The notes beneath the pieces were generated by a model. The model saw nothing but the letters and a program-made list of their open reading frames with translations. It ran no database searches and had not been told where the DNA came from. A program made the position numbers and the translations under genes. Below are positions 14,266-21,000 of a stretch of 22,958 nucleotides of DNA, piece after piece. The stretch lies in NCBI GenBank assembly GCA_023254755.1, contig JALRKU010000351.1, forward strand, positions 1-22,958, given 5' to 3'. Within the stretch, counting starts at the first letter, position 1. Every line of letters begins with the position of its first letter. The stretch comes from Aeromicrobium sp. GTDB lineage: Bacteria > Actinomycetota > Actinomycetes > Propionibacteriales > Nocardioidaceae.

Positions 14266-14792
14266 CACAGCACCCCGTCCAGCACGCCGGGCGGGATCGG
14301 CAGGCCGAGGCCCACGTAGAACCCGTACCAGGTGATCAGCGACAGCGCCGCACCGATCGCGAGGTCCTTGATCCACGTGCGGCTGCCCAGCGCCCAGGCG
14401 GCTCCGGCGAACAGCAGCGCGCCCGAGATCGCCCAGCCGAGGCGGTTGACGACGAGCAGGTTCAGCACGAAGACGCCGACGAGCTTGGCGACCGTCAGCC
14501 AGTCGCTGGACTGCGTCAGGTCGACGTCCTCGCCCTCCTCGGCCTGGGGCACGTCACCCCGCCAGGTGGCGAACGCCAGCGCGAGGCCGAGGATCACCAC
14601 GACCGTGCCGACGACGTAGGGGACGGCGTAGGGCTGCACCGGCTGGTCGGCGAAGCCGCGGTGCAGTCCGCGGGCGTCGAGCAGCACGCACCCGCCGACG
14701 ACGACGAGGAACGCCGCCAGTCCGTACTGGGCGCGGTCGACGACGCGCGCCGTGGCCGGCGGTCCGGCCGTCGAGGTGGTGTCGGTGGTCAT
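14265..14792 (-). CDS. tctB: Tripartite tricarboxylate transporter small permease
   Basis: A 175-residue membrane protein of the TctB family. Hydrophobic segments lie at about 23-40, 56-76, 101-116, 119-135 and 144-163, with an acidic cytoplasmic loop (EEGEDVDL, 85-92). The sequence of this subunit is weakly conserved, so the call rests on size, topology and position between tctC and tctA. ATG 14792 overlaps the tctC stop by 4 bases (ATGA), and TGA 14265-14267 overlaps the tctA start. The open frame extends upstream only as a shadow of tctC. Confidence 0.92.
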   Translation of the reverse strand: MTTDTTSTAGPPATARVVDRAQYGLAAFLVVVGGCVLLDARGLHRGFADQPVQPYAVPYVVGTVVVILGLALAFATWRGDVPQAEEGEDVDLTQSSDWLTVAKLVGVFVLNLLVVNRLGWAISGALLFAGAAWALGSRTWIKDLAIGAALSLITWYGFYVGLGLPIPPGVLDGVL

Positions 14793-15784
14793 GCCAGTCC
14801 CAGCTCCTTCAGCGTCGAGGCGACGCGCTCGTCCTGCTCGCGAAGGAAGCGACCGAACTCGTCGCCCGTCGCGAAGTTGTCGCTCCAGCCGTTGCGGCGG
14901 AGCGCGTCCTTCCACTCGTCGGTGGCGTGCATGCGCGTGACCAGCTCGATCAGGTCGTCGCGCTCCGCCTCCGAGATGTCGGGGGGCGCGAGGATGCCGC
15001 GCCAGTTGGTGAAGACCAGGTCGACGCCGGACTCGGTGAGCGTCGGGGCGTCGACGGTGTCGAGACGCTCGGCGCCGGAGACCGCCAGGACCCGCAGCGA
15101 TCCGTCCTCGATCTGGCCGGCGAACTCGCCGAGGCCCGACGTGCCGACGTCGATCTTGCTGCCCAGCAGCGCGCTGGTGAGCGGGCCGCCACCGTCGTAG
15201 GAGATGTAGTTGACGTCCGTCGGGTCGATGCCGATCGCCTGCGCGAGCTGCATCGGGAACAGGTGGTCGGGACCGCCTGGCGACGACCCGCCGCCCACGC
15301 GGATCGAGCGAGGGTCGTCCTTCCACGCCTCGACCAGGTCGTCGACCGTCTCGAACGGCGAGTCGGCCGGCACCAAGAGGCCCTCCTGCTCCTCGACGAC
15401 CGATGCGATCGGCGTCGCGTCGGAGACCCGAGCCCTCGAGTCGTTCGTGTACGTCGCGCCGACGACGCCCAGGCCCATCAGCATCAGCAGGTCGTCGGCG
15501 CCGCGCTCGTTGAGAAGCCGCTGCATGGCGACCGTGCCGCTGGCACCGATCACGTTGGTGATCTCGAACCGCCCGGTGATGTCCTGGTCCTCCATCACCT
15601 TCGCGGCCGCACGACCCGTCAGGTCGTAGCCGCCACCCGGGCTGTTCGGGATCATCATCCGCAGTCGTCGGTTGTCGGGCGAGTCCTCGCCGCGCGTCAC
15701 CCCGCAGCCCGCTGCCACGAGCGACACGACGAGCGCGACGACCAGCGCGAGCAGACCCCGGGTCCGGTGCCGGGAGAACATCAT
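14789..15784 (-). CDS. tctC: Tripartite tricarboxylate transporter substrate-binding lipoprotein
   Basis: A 331-residue extracytoplasmic solute-binding protein of the TctC/Bug family. A lipoprotein signal peptide ends in LVAAGC with Cys27, so it is membrane-anchored, as expected in a Gram-positive. The mature start RLRMMIPNSPGGGYDLTGRAAAKVME and later NVIGASGTVAMQRLL carry the Bug-type PGGG ligand loop; VGGGSSPGGPDHLFPMQLAQA and YDGGGPLTSALLGSKIDVGTSG follow. ATG 15784 and ATG 15781 are adjacent, with AGGAGG (15790-15795) 5 or 8 bases upstream; either may be used. It heads the tctCBA-usp operon and is divergent from a CitA-type kinase that probably controls it. Confidence 0.95.
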   Translation of the reverse strand: MMFSRHRTRGLLALVVALVVSLVAAGCGVTRGEDSPDNRRLRMMIPNSPGGGYDLTGRAAAKVMEDQDITGRFEITNVIGASGTVAMQRLLNERGADDLLMLMGLGVVGATYTNDSRARVSDATPIASVVEEQEGLLVPADSPFETVDDLVEAWKDDPRSIRVGGGSSPGGPDHLFPMQLAQAIGIDPTDVNYISYDGGGPLTSALLGSKIDVGTSGLGEFAGQIEDGSLRVLAVSGAERLDTVDAPTLTESGVDLVFTNWRGILAPPDISEAERDDLIELVTRMHATDEWKDALRRNGWSDNFATGDEFGRFLREQDERVASTLKELGLA

Positions 15785-15796
15785 GGAAACCTCCTG

Positions 15797-15811
15797 TGAT
15801 CGACTCGATCA
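15797..15811. promoter_or_regulatory. Perfect 15-bp palindrome upstream of tctC
   Basis: TGATCGACTCGATCA is self-complementary around its central C. It ends one base before the tctC Shine-Dalgarno sequence, within the 81-bp divergent gap between tctC and the kinase. It may be a binding site for the response regulator or the GntR protein encoded next door. Confidence 0.55.
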
Positions 15812-15820
15812 TGGTCTGGT

Positions 15821-15838
15821 GCGTGACGTGGGTCACGC
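15821..15838. promoter_or_regulatory. Perfect 7-bp inverted repeat between tctC and kinase
   Basis: GCGTGAC and GTCACGC are separated by GTGG. It is a second candidate regulatory site in the same divergent gap, 13 bp before the kinase Shine-Dalgarno sequence. Confidence 0.55.
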
Positions 15839-15850
15839 TTGCGGTCGCAA

Positions 15851-15856
15851 AGGAGG
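15851..15856 (+). promoter_or_regulatory. Ribosome binding site (AGGAGG) fixing a TTG start for the kinase
   Basis: A consensus AGGAGG lies 9 bases before TTG 15866. No in-frame ATG or GTG lies nearby. The earlier in-frame TTGs at 15839 and 15857 are too far upstream or directly on the site. Confidence 0.65.
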
Positions 15857-15865
15857 TTGTGTGCC

Positions 15866-17494
15866 TTGTGGTCACCGACGCGTCCCCGGCTGACGCTGGC
15901 CGGTCAGCTGCTGGTGCTGCAGCTGGTCGTGGTGGCCCTCGTCCTGGTGTTCGTCGGCGTGGTGTCGGTCCAGCAGTCCACGCGCACGTTCGCGGACGAG
16001 CGCGGCACGCGCATGCGGTCGGTGGCCGAGAACCTGGCGAACGTCGCCGTCGTGCGTGACCAGGTCGACCAGCCGTTCGCCGGCCAGACGCTCGCGCCGT
16101 CGGTGGACCGGGCCGTCAACCTGTCCGGCGCGGGTGTCGTCACGATCGCGAACCCCGAGGGTCGCGTGGTGGCGTCGTCGGACCCCTCACGCATCGGCGC
16201 ACGGGCCGACCTCGGCGACAGCCGGGTGCGTGAGGGGCGCGGGTGGACCGGCAGCCTGGTGTCCGACGGACGGCGGGTCGTCGCCGGCCACGCGCCGATC
16301 CTCGACGACAGCGGCGAGCTGGTCGGGCTGGCCGTCGCCGAGCAGCCGTACCCGAGCACGTGGCAGCGGTTCGTCAACGCCGGGCCGGACCTGGTGCTCT
16401 TCCTGGGCCTCGGGGCCCTGTTCGGTGCGGCGGGCTCGTACGCGTTGTCGCGCCTGGTCAAGCGGCACACGCGCGGTCTGGAGCCGCACGAGATCGCGGC
16501 CCTGGCCGATCACCGCGAGGCGCTGCTGCACAGCATCCGGGAGGGCGTCGTCGCGATCGACGTCGACGGTCGCGTCACGATGGCCAACGACGGCGCCCGG
16601 GAGCTGCTCGGCCTGACCGGCGACGTCATCGGTCGCGCGGTCGACGACCTCGGGCTCGACCCGGCGGTCGCCCACGCCCTGCGCTCCCCCGACGACGTGC
16701 AGGACGCCGTCGTGCTCGTCGACGACCGCGTCCTGGTGCTCAACCGTCGGAGCGCGTCGAGCCGCGGCCAGGGCATCGGCACGGTCACCACGATGCGCGA
16801 TCGGACCGAGCTCACGGCGCTGCGCAGCCGGCTGTCGTCGACCCTGTCCGTCACCGACACGCTGCGGGCGCAGACCCACGAGTTCGCCAACCAGCTGCAC
16901 ACCATCTCCGGACTCGTCGAGCTCGGGGAGCACGACGAGGTCCGTGCCCTGGTCGGCGCCCTGACGCGCCGCCGGGCCGATCAGACCGAGTTCGTGTCGT
17001 CGCGGGTCGCGGACCGTGCGGTGGCGGCGCTCCTGGTCGCCAAGTCGAGCGTGGCGGCCGAGGCCGGCGTCGAGCTGCGGCTGGACCCGGCGACGTCGGT
17101 GCCGGTCCTGCCGACCGACCTGGCCGGCGACCTGACCACGGTCGTGGGCAACCTGGTCGACAACGGCCTCGACGCCGTGCGCGGCCGGCCCGACGGGTGG
17201 GTGGACGTCCTGGCGACGGTCGTCGACCACGAGGTCCGCCTGGTCGTGAGCGACGACGGCGACGGGGTGCCGCAGGGTCTGCACGACGAGATCTTCGTCC
17301 GCGGCGTCTCGACCAAGCCCGACGTGCCCGGCGGCCGCGGCCTCGGGCTGCCCCTCGTGCGCCTGCTGTGCCGCCAGCACGGCGGAGACGTGACCGTCAG
17401 CGACCGCGACGGCGGAGGCGCCGTCTTCGTCGCGACCCTGCGGGTGCCGACGGGCGACGCCGGGATCGGCCAGGATGGTGCGCATGACGCGTGA
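15866..17494 (+). CDS. CitA/DcuS-type sensor histidine kinase
   Basis: A 542-residue membrane kinase, starting at TTG 15866. A membrane segment (about 11-33) is followed by an extracellular PAS-like (PASC/Cache) sensor domain (34-168) with ASSDPSRIG...GRGWTGSLVSDGRRVVAGHAPI, the pattern of citrate/C4-dicarboxylate sensors. A second membrane segment follows (175-193), then a cytoplasmic PAS domain (about 219-320). The phospho-acceptor is His338 in LRAQTHEFANQLHTISGLVELG. The ATPase has NLVDNGLDAV, DDGDGVP and GGRGLGLPLV. It partners the overlapping response regulator. The ligand is probably the carboxylate imported by the divergent tctCBA; that is inferred from position. Confidence 0.93.
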   Translation: MWSPTRPRLTLAGQLLVLQLVVVALVLVFVGVVSVQQSTRTFADERGTRMRSVAENLANVAVVRDQVDQPFAGQTLAPSVDRAVNLSGAGVVTIANPEGRVVASSDPSRIGARADLGDSRVREGRGWTGSLVSDGRRVVAGHAPILDDSGELVGLAVAEQPYPSTWQRFVNAGPDLVLFLGLGALFGAAGSYALSRLVKRHTRGLEPHEIAALADHREALLHSIREGVVAIDVDGRVTMANDGARELLGLTGDVIGRAVDDLGLDPAVAHALRSPDDVQDAVVLVDDRVLVLNRRSASSRGQGIGTVTTMRDRTELTALRSRLSSTLSVTDTLRAQTHEFANQLHTISGLVELGEHDEVRALVGALTRRRADQTEFVSSRVADRAVAALLVAKSSVAAEAGVELRLDPATSVPVLPTDLAGDLTTVVGNLVDNGLDAVRGRPDGWVDVLATVVDHEVRLVVSDDGDGVPQGLHDEIFVRGVSTKPDVPGGRGLGLPLVRLLCRQHGGDVTVSDRDGGGAVFVATLRVPTGDAGIGQDGAHDA

Positions 17495-18158
17495 CGTGCT
17501 GGTCGTCGACGACGACTTCATGGTCGCCCGGATCCACGCCCGGTTCGTCGAGCTCACCGACGGGTTCGCGGTCGCGGGCACCGCACGCACCGGTGCCGAG
17601 GCGCTCGACCTCGCCACGGATCTCGAGCCCGACCTGGTGCTCCTCGACGTCCACCTGCCGGATCTGTCGGGCATCGAGGTGCTCCGGCGCCTGCGGGCCG
17701 CGGGCAGCACCGCCGGCGTCGTGATGGTGACCGCCGAGCGCGACGCCGACGTGGTGCGCGCCGCGCTGCGCGGCGGCGCGATGCAGTACCTGGTCAAGCC
17801 GTTCGAGCAGACCGATCTCGCCGCCCGCCTGCGACAGGTCAGGCAGGCACTCGACGGACTCGGGAGCGGCGACGCCGACCAGGCGGCGATCGACCGCGCG
17901 TTCGGTGCTGTCGCGCCCGCACCCACCGCGGGTCCGGTCATGCCGAAGGGGTTGAGTCCCGAGACCGCGGAGCTCGTCCTCGCGACGCTGTCGAGCGACG
18001 ACGTCTCGGCCGGCGAGTGCGCCGAGACCGTCGGGGTCTCCCGCGTCACGGCACGCCGCTACCTGGAGTACTTCGTGGCGCACGACCGCGCGGAGGTCCG
18101 GCTGCGCTACGGCGCGACCGGTCGCCCCGAGCGTCGCTACCGACGGGTCGCCGGATGA
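17484..18158 (+). CDS. CitB/DcuR-type response regulator
   Basis: A 224-residue response regulator. The receiver domain (1-120) has the acidic pair in VVDDDF, phospho-acceptor Asp55 in LVLLDVHLPDLSG, Thr83 (VMVTAER) and Lys105 (LVKPF). The C-terminal part (from about 150) holds a helix-turn-helix, VSAGECAETVGVSRVTARRYLEYFVAHDRAEV, as in CitB/DcuR/MaeR activators. I prefer ATG 17484, though ATG 17475 is in frame. It overlaps the kinase 3' end by 11 bases and the GntR start by 4. It likely activates tctCBA-usp from the divergent gap. Confidence 0.93.
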   Translation: MTRDVLVVDDDFMVARIHARFVELTDGFAVAGTARTGAEALDLATDLEPDLVLLDVHLPDLSGIEVLRRLRAAGSTAGVVMVTAERDADVVRAALRGGAMQYLVKPFEQTDLAARLRQVRQALDGLGSGDADQAAIDRAFGAVAPAPTAGPVMPKGLSPETAELVLATLSSDDVSAGECAETVGVSRVTARRYLEYFVAHDRAEVRLRYGATGRPERRYRRVAG

Positions 18159-18508
18159 GCCTGACGATCGACCCGGCATCGGCGGAGCCGCCGTTCGAGC
18201 AGGTCCGTCGCCAGGTGGCCGCCCTCGCCGCCGACGGGACGTGGGAGCCGGGTCACCGGCTGCCGACGGTCCGCGGCCTGGCCGAGCAGCTGGATCTGGC
18301 GGTCAACACCGTCGCCAAGGCGTACAAGGCGCTGGAGGCCGACGGCGTGGTGGAGACCCTCGGCCGGCGCGGAACGATCGTCGCCCGTCGGCACGCCGAC
18401 GACACCGCCACCCGCTCGGTCGCCGTCGAGCTGGTGCGCGACCTGCGCCGCCGCGGACTCAGCCGCGACGAGGCGCACCGTCTGCTCGACGAGACGTGGG
18501 ACCGCTGA
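18155..18508 (+). CDS. Short GntR-family regulator (YtrA-like)
   Basis: A 117-residue GntR protein: IDPASAEPPFEQVRRQVAALAADGTWEPGHRLPTVRGLAEQLDLAVNTVAKAYKALEADGVVETLGRRGTIV is the winged-helix domain (5-76). Only a short helical tail (84-117) follows rather than a ligand-binding domain. That is the YtrA-type architecture, often linked to transporter operons. ATG 18155 overlaps the response-regulator stop (ATGA), so it is translated with the two-component pair. It may add a second layer of control on the tct locus or act on itself. The ligand, if any, is unknown. It is followed by 27 bp and the convergent glycosylase gene. Confidence 0.9.
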   Translation: MSLTIDPASAEPPFEQVRRQVAALAADGTWEPGHRLPTVRGLAEQLDLAVNTVAKAYKALEADGVVETLGRRGTIVARRHADDTATRSVAVELVRDLRRRGLSRDEAHRLLDETWDR

Positions 18509-18535
18509 CCTCTCGAGGACGGGATCCGACCGCGT

Positions 18536-19090
18536 TCAGGCGCGGGGGCTGCGACGGTAGGCCGAGACGGTCGGGTCGCCGGTGACCCAGAAGCGCCACG
18601 GCACGTCGGCGGCCTTGCTGACGCCGACGCGCGGCCCGCTGCTGATCGGCGGGACGGCGTCGGGTGGTGGGCCGAGCCGCACCCCGGAGTCCGACAGCAG
18701 GTCCGTCCCGAGGTCCGTGAGCGTCAGGCCCAGCGCCTGGGCGAGGTTGCCGGGGCCACGGGCGAGCTGCACGCCGGCGACGTCGCCGCGTCGCTCGTGG
18801 GCGAGCTCACGGCCCTCGACCACCTCGCCGGCCCGGACGAGCACGGCCGACGCGGTCTCGGTGGGACCGGTGACGACGTTGGCGCAGTGGTGGATGCCGT
18901 ACGACCGGTAGACGTACAGCCGCCACGGCGGCCCGTACATGATCTCGGACCGCGGAGTCCGGGTGAAGGCGTGGGACGCCGGGTCGAGCACGCCGCCGTA
19001 CGCCTCGACCTCGGTGATGCGCACGGCGACGCCGTGGCCGTGCAGCACGCGGCCGAGCAGCGAACGGGCGCGATCGACGACCTCGTCCAC
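18536..19090 (-). CDS. DNA-3-methyladenine glycosylase (AAG/MPG type)
   Basis: A 184-residue base-excision-repair glycosylase that removes 3-methyladenine and other alkylated purines. ITEVEAYGG (25-33) holds the catalytic Glu29 and the Tyr31 that stacks on the flipped base. DPASHAFTRTPRSEIMYGPPWRLYVYRSYGIHHCANVV (36-73) contains the conserved His40 and the YVY intercalation region. Both its start codon (GTG 19090) and its position one base after the cyclophilin stop (TGA-C-GTG) indicate one operon. With the AlkD-like gene at 6499 the window encodes two unrelated alkyl-purine glycosylases. Confidence 0.93.
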   Translation of the reverse strand: MDEVVDRARSLLGRVLHGHGVAVRITEVEAYGGVLDPASHAFTRTPRSEIMYGPPWRLYVYRSYGIHHCANVVTGPTETASAVLVRAGEVVEGRELAHERRGDVAGVQLARGPGNLAQALGLTLTDLGTDLLSDSGVRLGPPPDAVPPISSGPRVGVSKAADVPWRFWVTGDPTVSAYRRSPRA

Positions 19091-19091
19091 G

Positions 19092-19715
19092 TCAGGACAC
19101 GGACTCGATGACGACCTCGTCGGCGGGTGCGACGCCGTCGGGCCCGTTGCCGGCCTTCGCGACGTCCTCGACGATCTCCTGGCCGGCCGGCGAGACCGTG
19201 CCGAAGACCGTGTAGTCCGGGGTGAGGCCGCTCTCCCCGCCGTCGAGGACGATGAAGAACTGGGAGCCGTTCGTGTCGCGACCGGAGTTCGCCATGGCCA
19301 GCGTGCCGGCCGGGTACGTCTCGTCCCCCGTCAGCTCGTCGGCGAACGAGTACCCCGGCCCGCCGCGCCCCGTGCCGGACGGGTCGCCGCACTGCAGCAC
19401 GAAGCCCGGCACCAGGCGGTGGCACGACGTGTCGTCGAAGTAGCCCTGCTTCGCCAGCGAGACGAACGAGCTCACGGTGCAGGGCGCCGAGTCCGCGTCG
19501 AGGGTCACCTCGAGGTCGCCGCGGTTCGTCGCGATGGTCATGGTGTCGCCGTCGGCCGAGACCGGGTCGCTCGGCGGGAGGTCGACGTCCTTCGCCGCCG
19601 AGCCGGTCTCGACGTACGAGCACTCACCCGACGCGGACTCCTCGTCGGATCCGCAGGCGACGAGCGTCGCGAGCAGCAGAGGAAGCAGCAGGACGGGGAC
19701 GGACCTCGAGCGCAT
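19092..19715 (-). CDS. Cyclophilin-type peptidyl-prolyl isomerase lipoprotein
   Basis: A 207-residue secreted cyclophilin. The signal peptide MRSRSVPVLLLPLLLATLVAC ends in a lipobox with Cys21. The isomerase core has CHRLVPGFVLQCGDPSGTGRGGPGY (98-122, catalytic Arg100) and TLAMANSGRDTNGSQFFIVL (138-157). Cys79, Cys98 and Cys109 may form a disulfide outside the cell, as in other actinobacterial members; Cys98 and Cys109 replace the Phe and Gly of the cytosolic FHR/QGGD motifs. It assists proline isomerisation in exported proteins. ATG 19715 has TAGGCT six bases upstream. It is the first gene of a unit with the DNA glycosylase. Confidence 0.93.
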   Translation of the reverse strand: MRSRSVPVLLLPLLLATLVACGSDEESASGECSYVETGSAAKDVDLPPSDPVSADGDTMTIATNRGDLEVTLDADSAPCTVSSFVSLAKQGYFDDTSCHRLVPGFVLQCGDPSGTGRGGPGYSFADELTGDETYPAGTLAMANSGRDTNGSQFFIVLDGGESGLTPDYTVFGTVSPAGQEIVEDVAKAGNGPDGVAPADEVVIESVS

Positions 19716-19721
19716 GCGTCG

Positions 19722-19727
19722 AGCCTA
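19722..19727 (-). promoter_or_regulatory. Leaderless-type -10 (TAGGCT) for cyclophilin gene
   Basis: On the minus strand TAGGCT is followed by 6 bases and ATG 19715. Confidence 0.6.
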
Positions 19728-19776
19728 GGGGTCGGCCGCACGTCCCTCCCGCCCGCCTGACGACGCCGGGTCCCCG

Positions 19777-19869
19777 CGAGTGGCGTAGTCTCGCCCTCCC
19801 GCCCCGCCGACCGGGGCGAATCCGCGCCACTCGAGGGACCGACTGCGCTACTCGATGCCGGGGCGAGAC
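19777..19869. repeat. Nested, mutually exclusive inverted repeats
   Basis: CGAGTGGCGTAGTC (19777-19790) can pair over all 14 positions with 19841-19854 (12 Watson-Crick and 2 G-U). Alternatively its first 9 bases pair perfectly with CGCCACTCG (19825-19833). GTCTCGCCC (19788-19796) also pairs perfectly with GGGCGAGAC (19861-19869). An inner hairpin CGCCCCG/CGGGGCG (19800-19806 with 19812-19818) and a CCCTC/GAGGG pair (19794-19798 with 19833-19837) complete it. CCGGGGCGA occurs twice (19811, 19858). It lies between two divergent promoters, so it is not a terminator. Confidence 0.65.
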
Positions 19870-19895
19870 CGCGCGAGACCGTGTCGCGGTACCTC

Positions 19896-19901
19896 TAGAG
19901 T
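19896..19901 (+). promoter_or_regulatory. Leaderless-type -10 (TAGAGT) for the 335-residue protein gene
   Basis: TAGAGT ends 7 bases before ATG 19909. Its upstream promoter region is next to the nested-repeat element. Confidence 0.55.
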
Positions 19902-19908
19902 CGCTGAC

Positions 19909-20916
19909 ATGCCCTCCGACGACCCCGCCGACCGGCTGCTCGACGCTCACGTCGCGTTCGCCCTCGAACAGCTGGCCGGTCCGTCCCGCGACGACCTGGT
20001 GACGAGCGTGGTCGACGAGCTGCTCGCGATCGGCGAGCGACTGACCCTCGCCGACGTCCTCGACGTCGACGAGGTCGTCAGGATCGTCCGACGCCTCCTC
20101 ACGACGGTGCCGCCGTCGGACGGCGCGACCCGGCTGTCGCAGGCGGCCCCCGAGGTCCTGCACGCCGGCCCGAGCGCGCCGTTCGCCCCTGCCGACCTGA
20201 TCGCGCGCGACGACGTCGAGCGGGTCGTCGACGAGCTGGTCCGTGCCGAGCCGCTGGTCCGACGAGCGCTCGACGAGATCGTGGACAGCCCCCTCGTCGC
20301 CGGCGTCGTCTCGCGCTTCGTGAGCCGGGTCGTCGGTGACGTCGTCGCGACGAACACGGCCGTCGCGCAGAAGGTCCCCGGACTCGGGGGCCTGATGTCG
20401 CTCGGCGCTGGTGCGGCGTCGAAGGTCGTCGGGGCCGGCGAGCCGCTGCTCGGTGCGGCGACCGGCAAGGGCGCGCAGCTGGCAGCTCGGAGGGTGAGCA
20501 AGGTCGCCGCCGAGACCCTCAAGGACCCGCAGCTGCGCGAGGCACTGCTCGAGCTCTGGGACGCCCGGTCGGGACGGCCGGTGCACGGCGTGGCGTCGGT
20601 CGCGTCACTCGACGACGTGCGCCGCGTCGTCGCGCTGGTGCACGACGTCGCGGTCGGCGTCGAGTCGTCCGCGCCGTTCCAGGACCTCGTCGAGACGCTC
20701 GTGCGAGCGGTGTTCGCGACCTACGGCGACACCCCGGTCACGACGATCCTCGCCGAGCTCGCGATCACCCGCGACGACCTCGTCACCGATGCGCGGGCCC
20801 TCGTCGCCCACGCCGTCGACGCTGCCCTGGCCGACGGCGGGCTGGAGCCCCTGGTCCGCGCGCGGCTGGAGCCGTTCTACCGCTCCCCCGCCTTCCGCGC
20901 CGCTCTCGGCACCTGA
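19909..20916 (+). CDS. Conserved-looking protein of unknown function
   Basis: A 335-residue protein I do not recognise. It is helix-rich, with repeated Asp/Glu/Arg/Val segments such as LVTSVVDELLAIGERL, DDVERVVDELVRAEPLVRRALDEIVDSPLV and DDVRRVVALVHDVA. A central Gly/Ala-rich stretch (about 155-190, PGLGGLMSLGAGAASKVVGAGEPLLGAATGKGAQ) may be a flexible or amphipathic membrane-associated segment. No signal peptide, clear transmembrane helix or catalytic motif is visible. ATG 19909 follows TAGAGT by 7 bases; codon use is like that of the neighbours, so it is a real gene. It stands alone, converging on argH across the 21-bp repeat array. Confidence 0.8.
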   Translation: MPSDDPADRLLDAHVAFALEQLAGPSRDDLVTSVVDELLAIGERLTLADVLDVDEVVRIVRRLLTTVPPSDGATRLSQAAPEVLHAGPSAPFAPADLIARDDVERVVDELVRAEPLVRRALDEIVDSPLVAGVVSRFVSRVVGDVVATNTAVAQKVPGLGGLMSLGAGAASKVVGAGEPLLGAATGKGAQLAARRVSKVAAETLKDPQLREALLELWDARSGRPVHGVASVASLDDVRRVVALVHDVAVGVESSAPFQDLVETLVRAVFATYGDTPVTTILAELAITRDDLVTDARALVAHAVDAALADGGLEPLVRARLEPFYRSPAFRAALGT

Positions 20917-20921
20917 CCTGA

Positions 20922-21000
20922 GTGGCTCGTCACCGGAAACCAGTGACTCGTCACCGGAAAAGAGTGACTCGTCACCGGGAACCAGTGACTCGTCAGCGGG
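20922..21000. repeat. Four 21-bp tandem repeats carrying GTGAC/GTCAC palindromes
   Basis: Units start at 20922, 20943, 20964 and 20985 with exact 21-bp spacing. Each begins GTGACTCGTCA (GTGGCTCGTCA in the first). Units 2 and 3 hold the perfect palindrome GTGACTCGTCAC; the first has one changed base, and the fourth reads GTGACTCGTCAG. CCGGRAA (mostly) and a variable end follow. The array fills the 76-bp gap between two convergent stop codons, and the fourth unit covers the argH stop (20993-20995). A 21-bp period is two helical turns, so all palindromes face the same side of DNA. Confidence 0.85.

Noticed and set aside
14265..15875. A 536-residue extended TctB
   Set aside because: Everything before ATG 14792 reads in a wrong frame through tctC.
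16187..18049. A 620-residue minus-strand frame opposite the kinase and response regulator
   Set aside because: Complement shadow of well-defined genes; no motif and no start signal.
20922..21000. CRISPR array
   Set aside because: The 21-bp units are directly adjacent with no spacers, and no cas genes are near. It is a simple tandem repeat.
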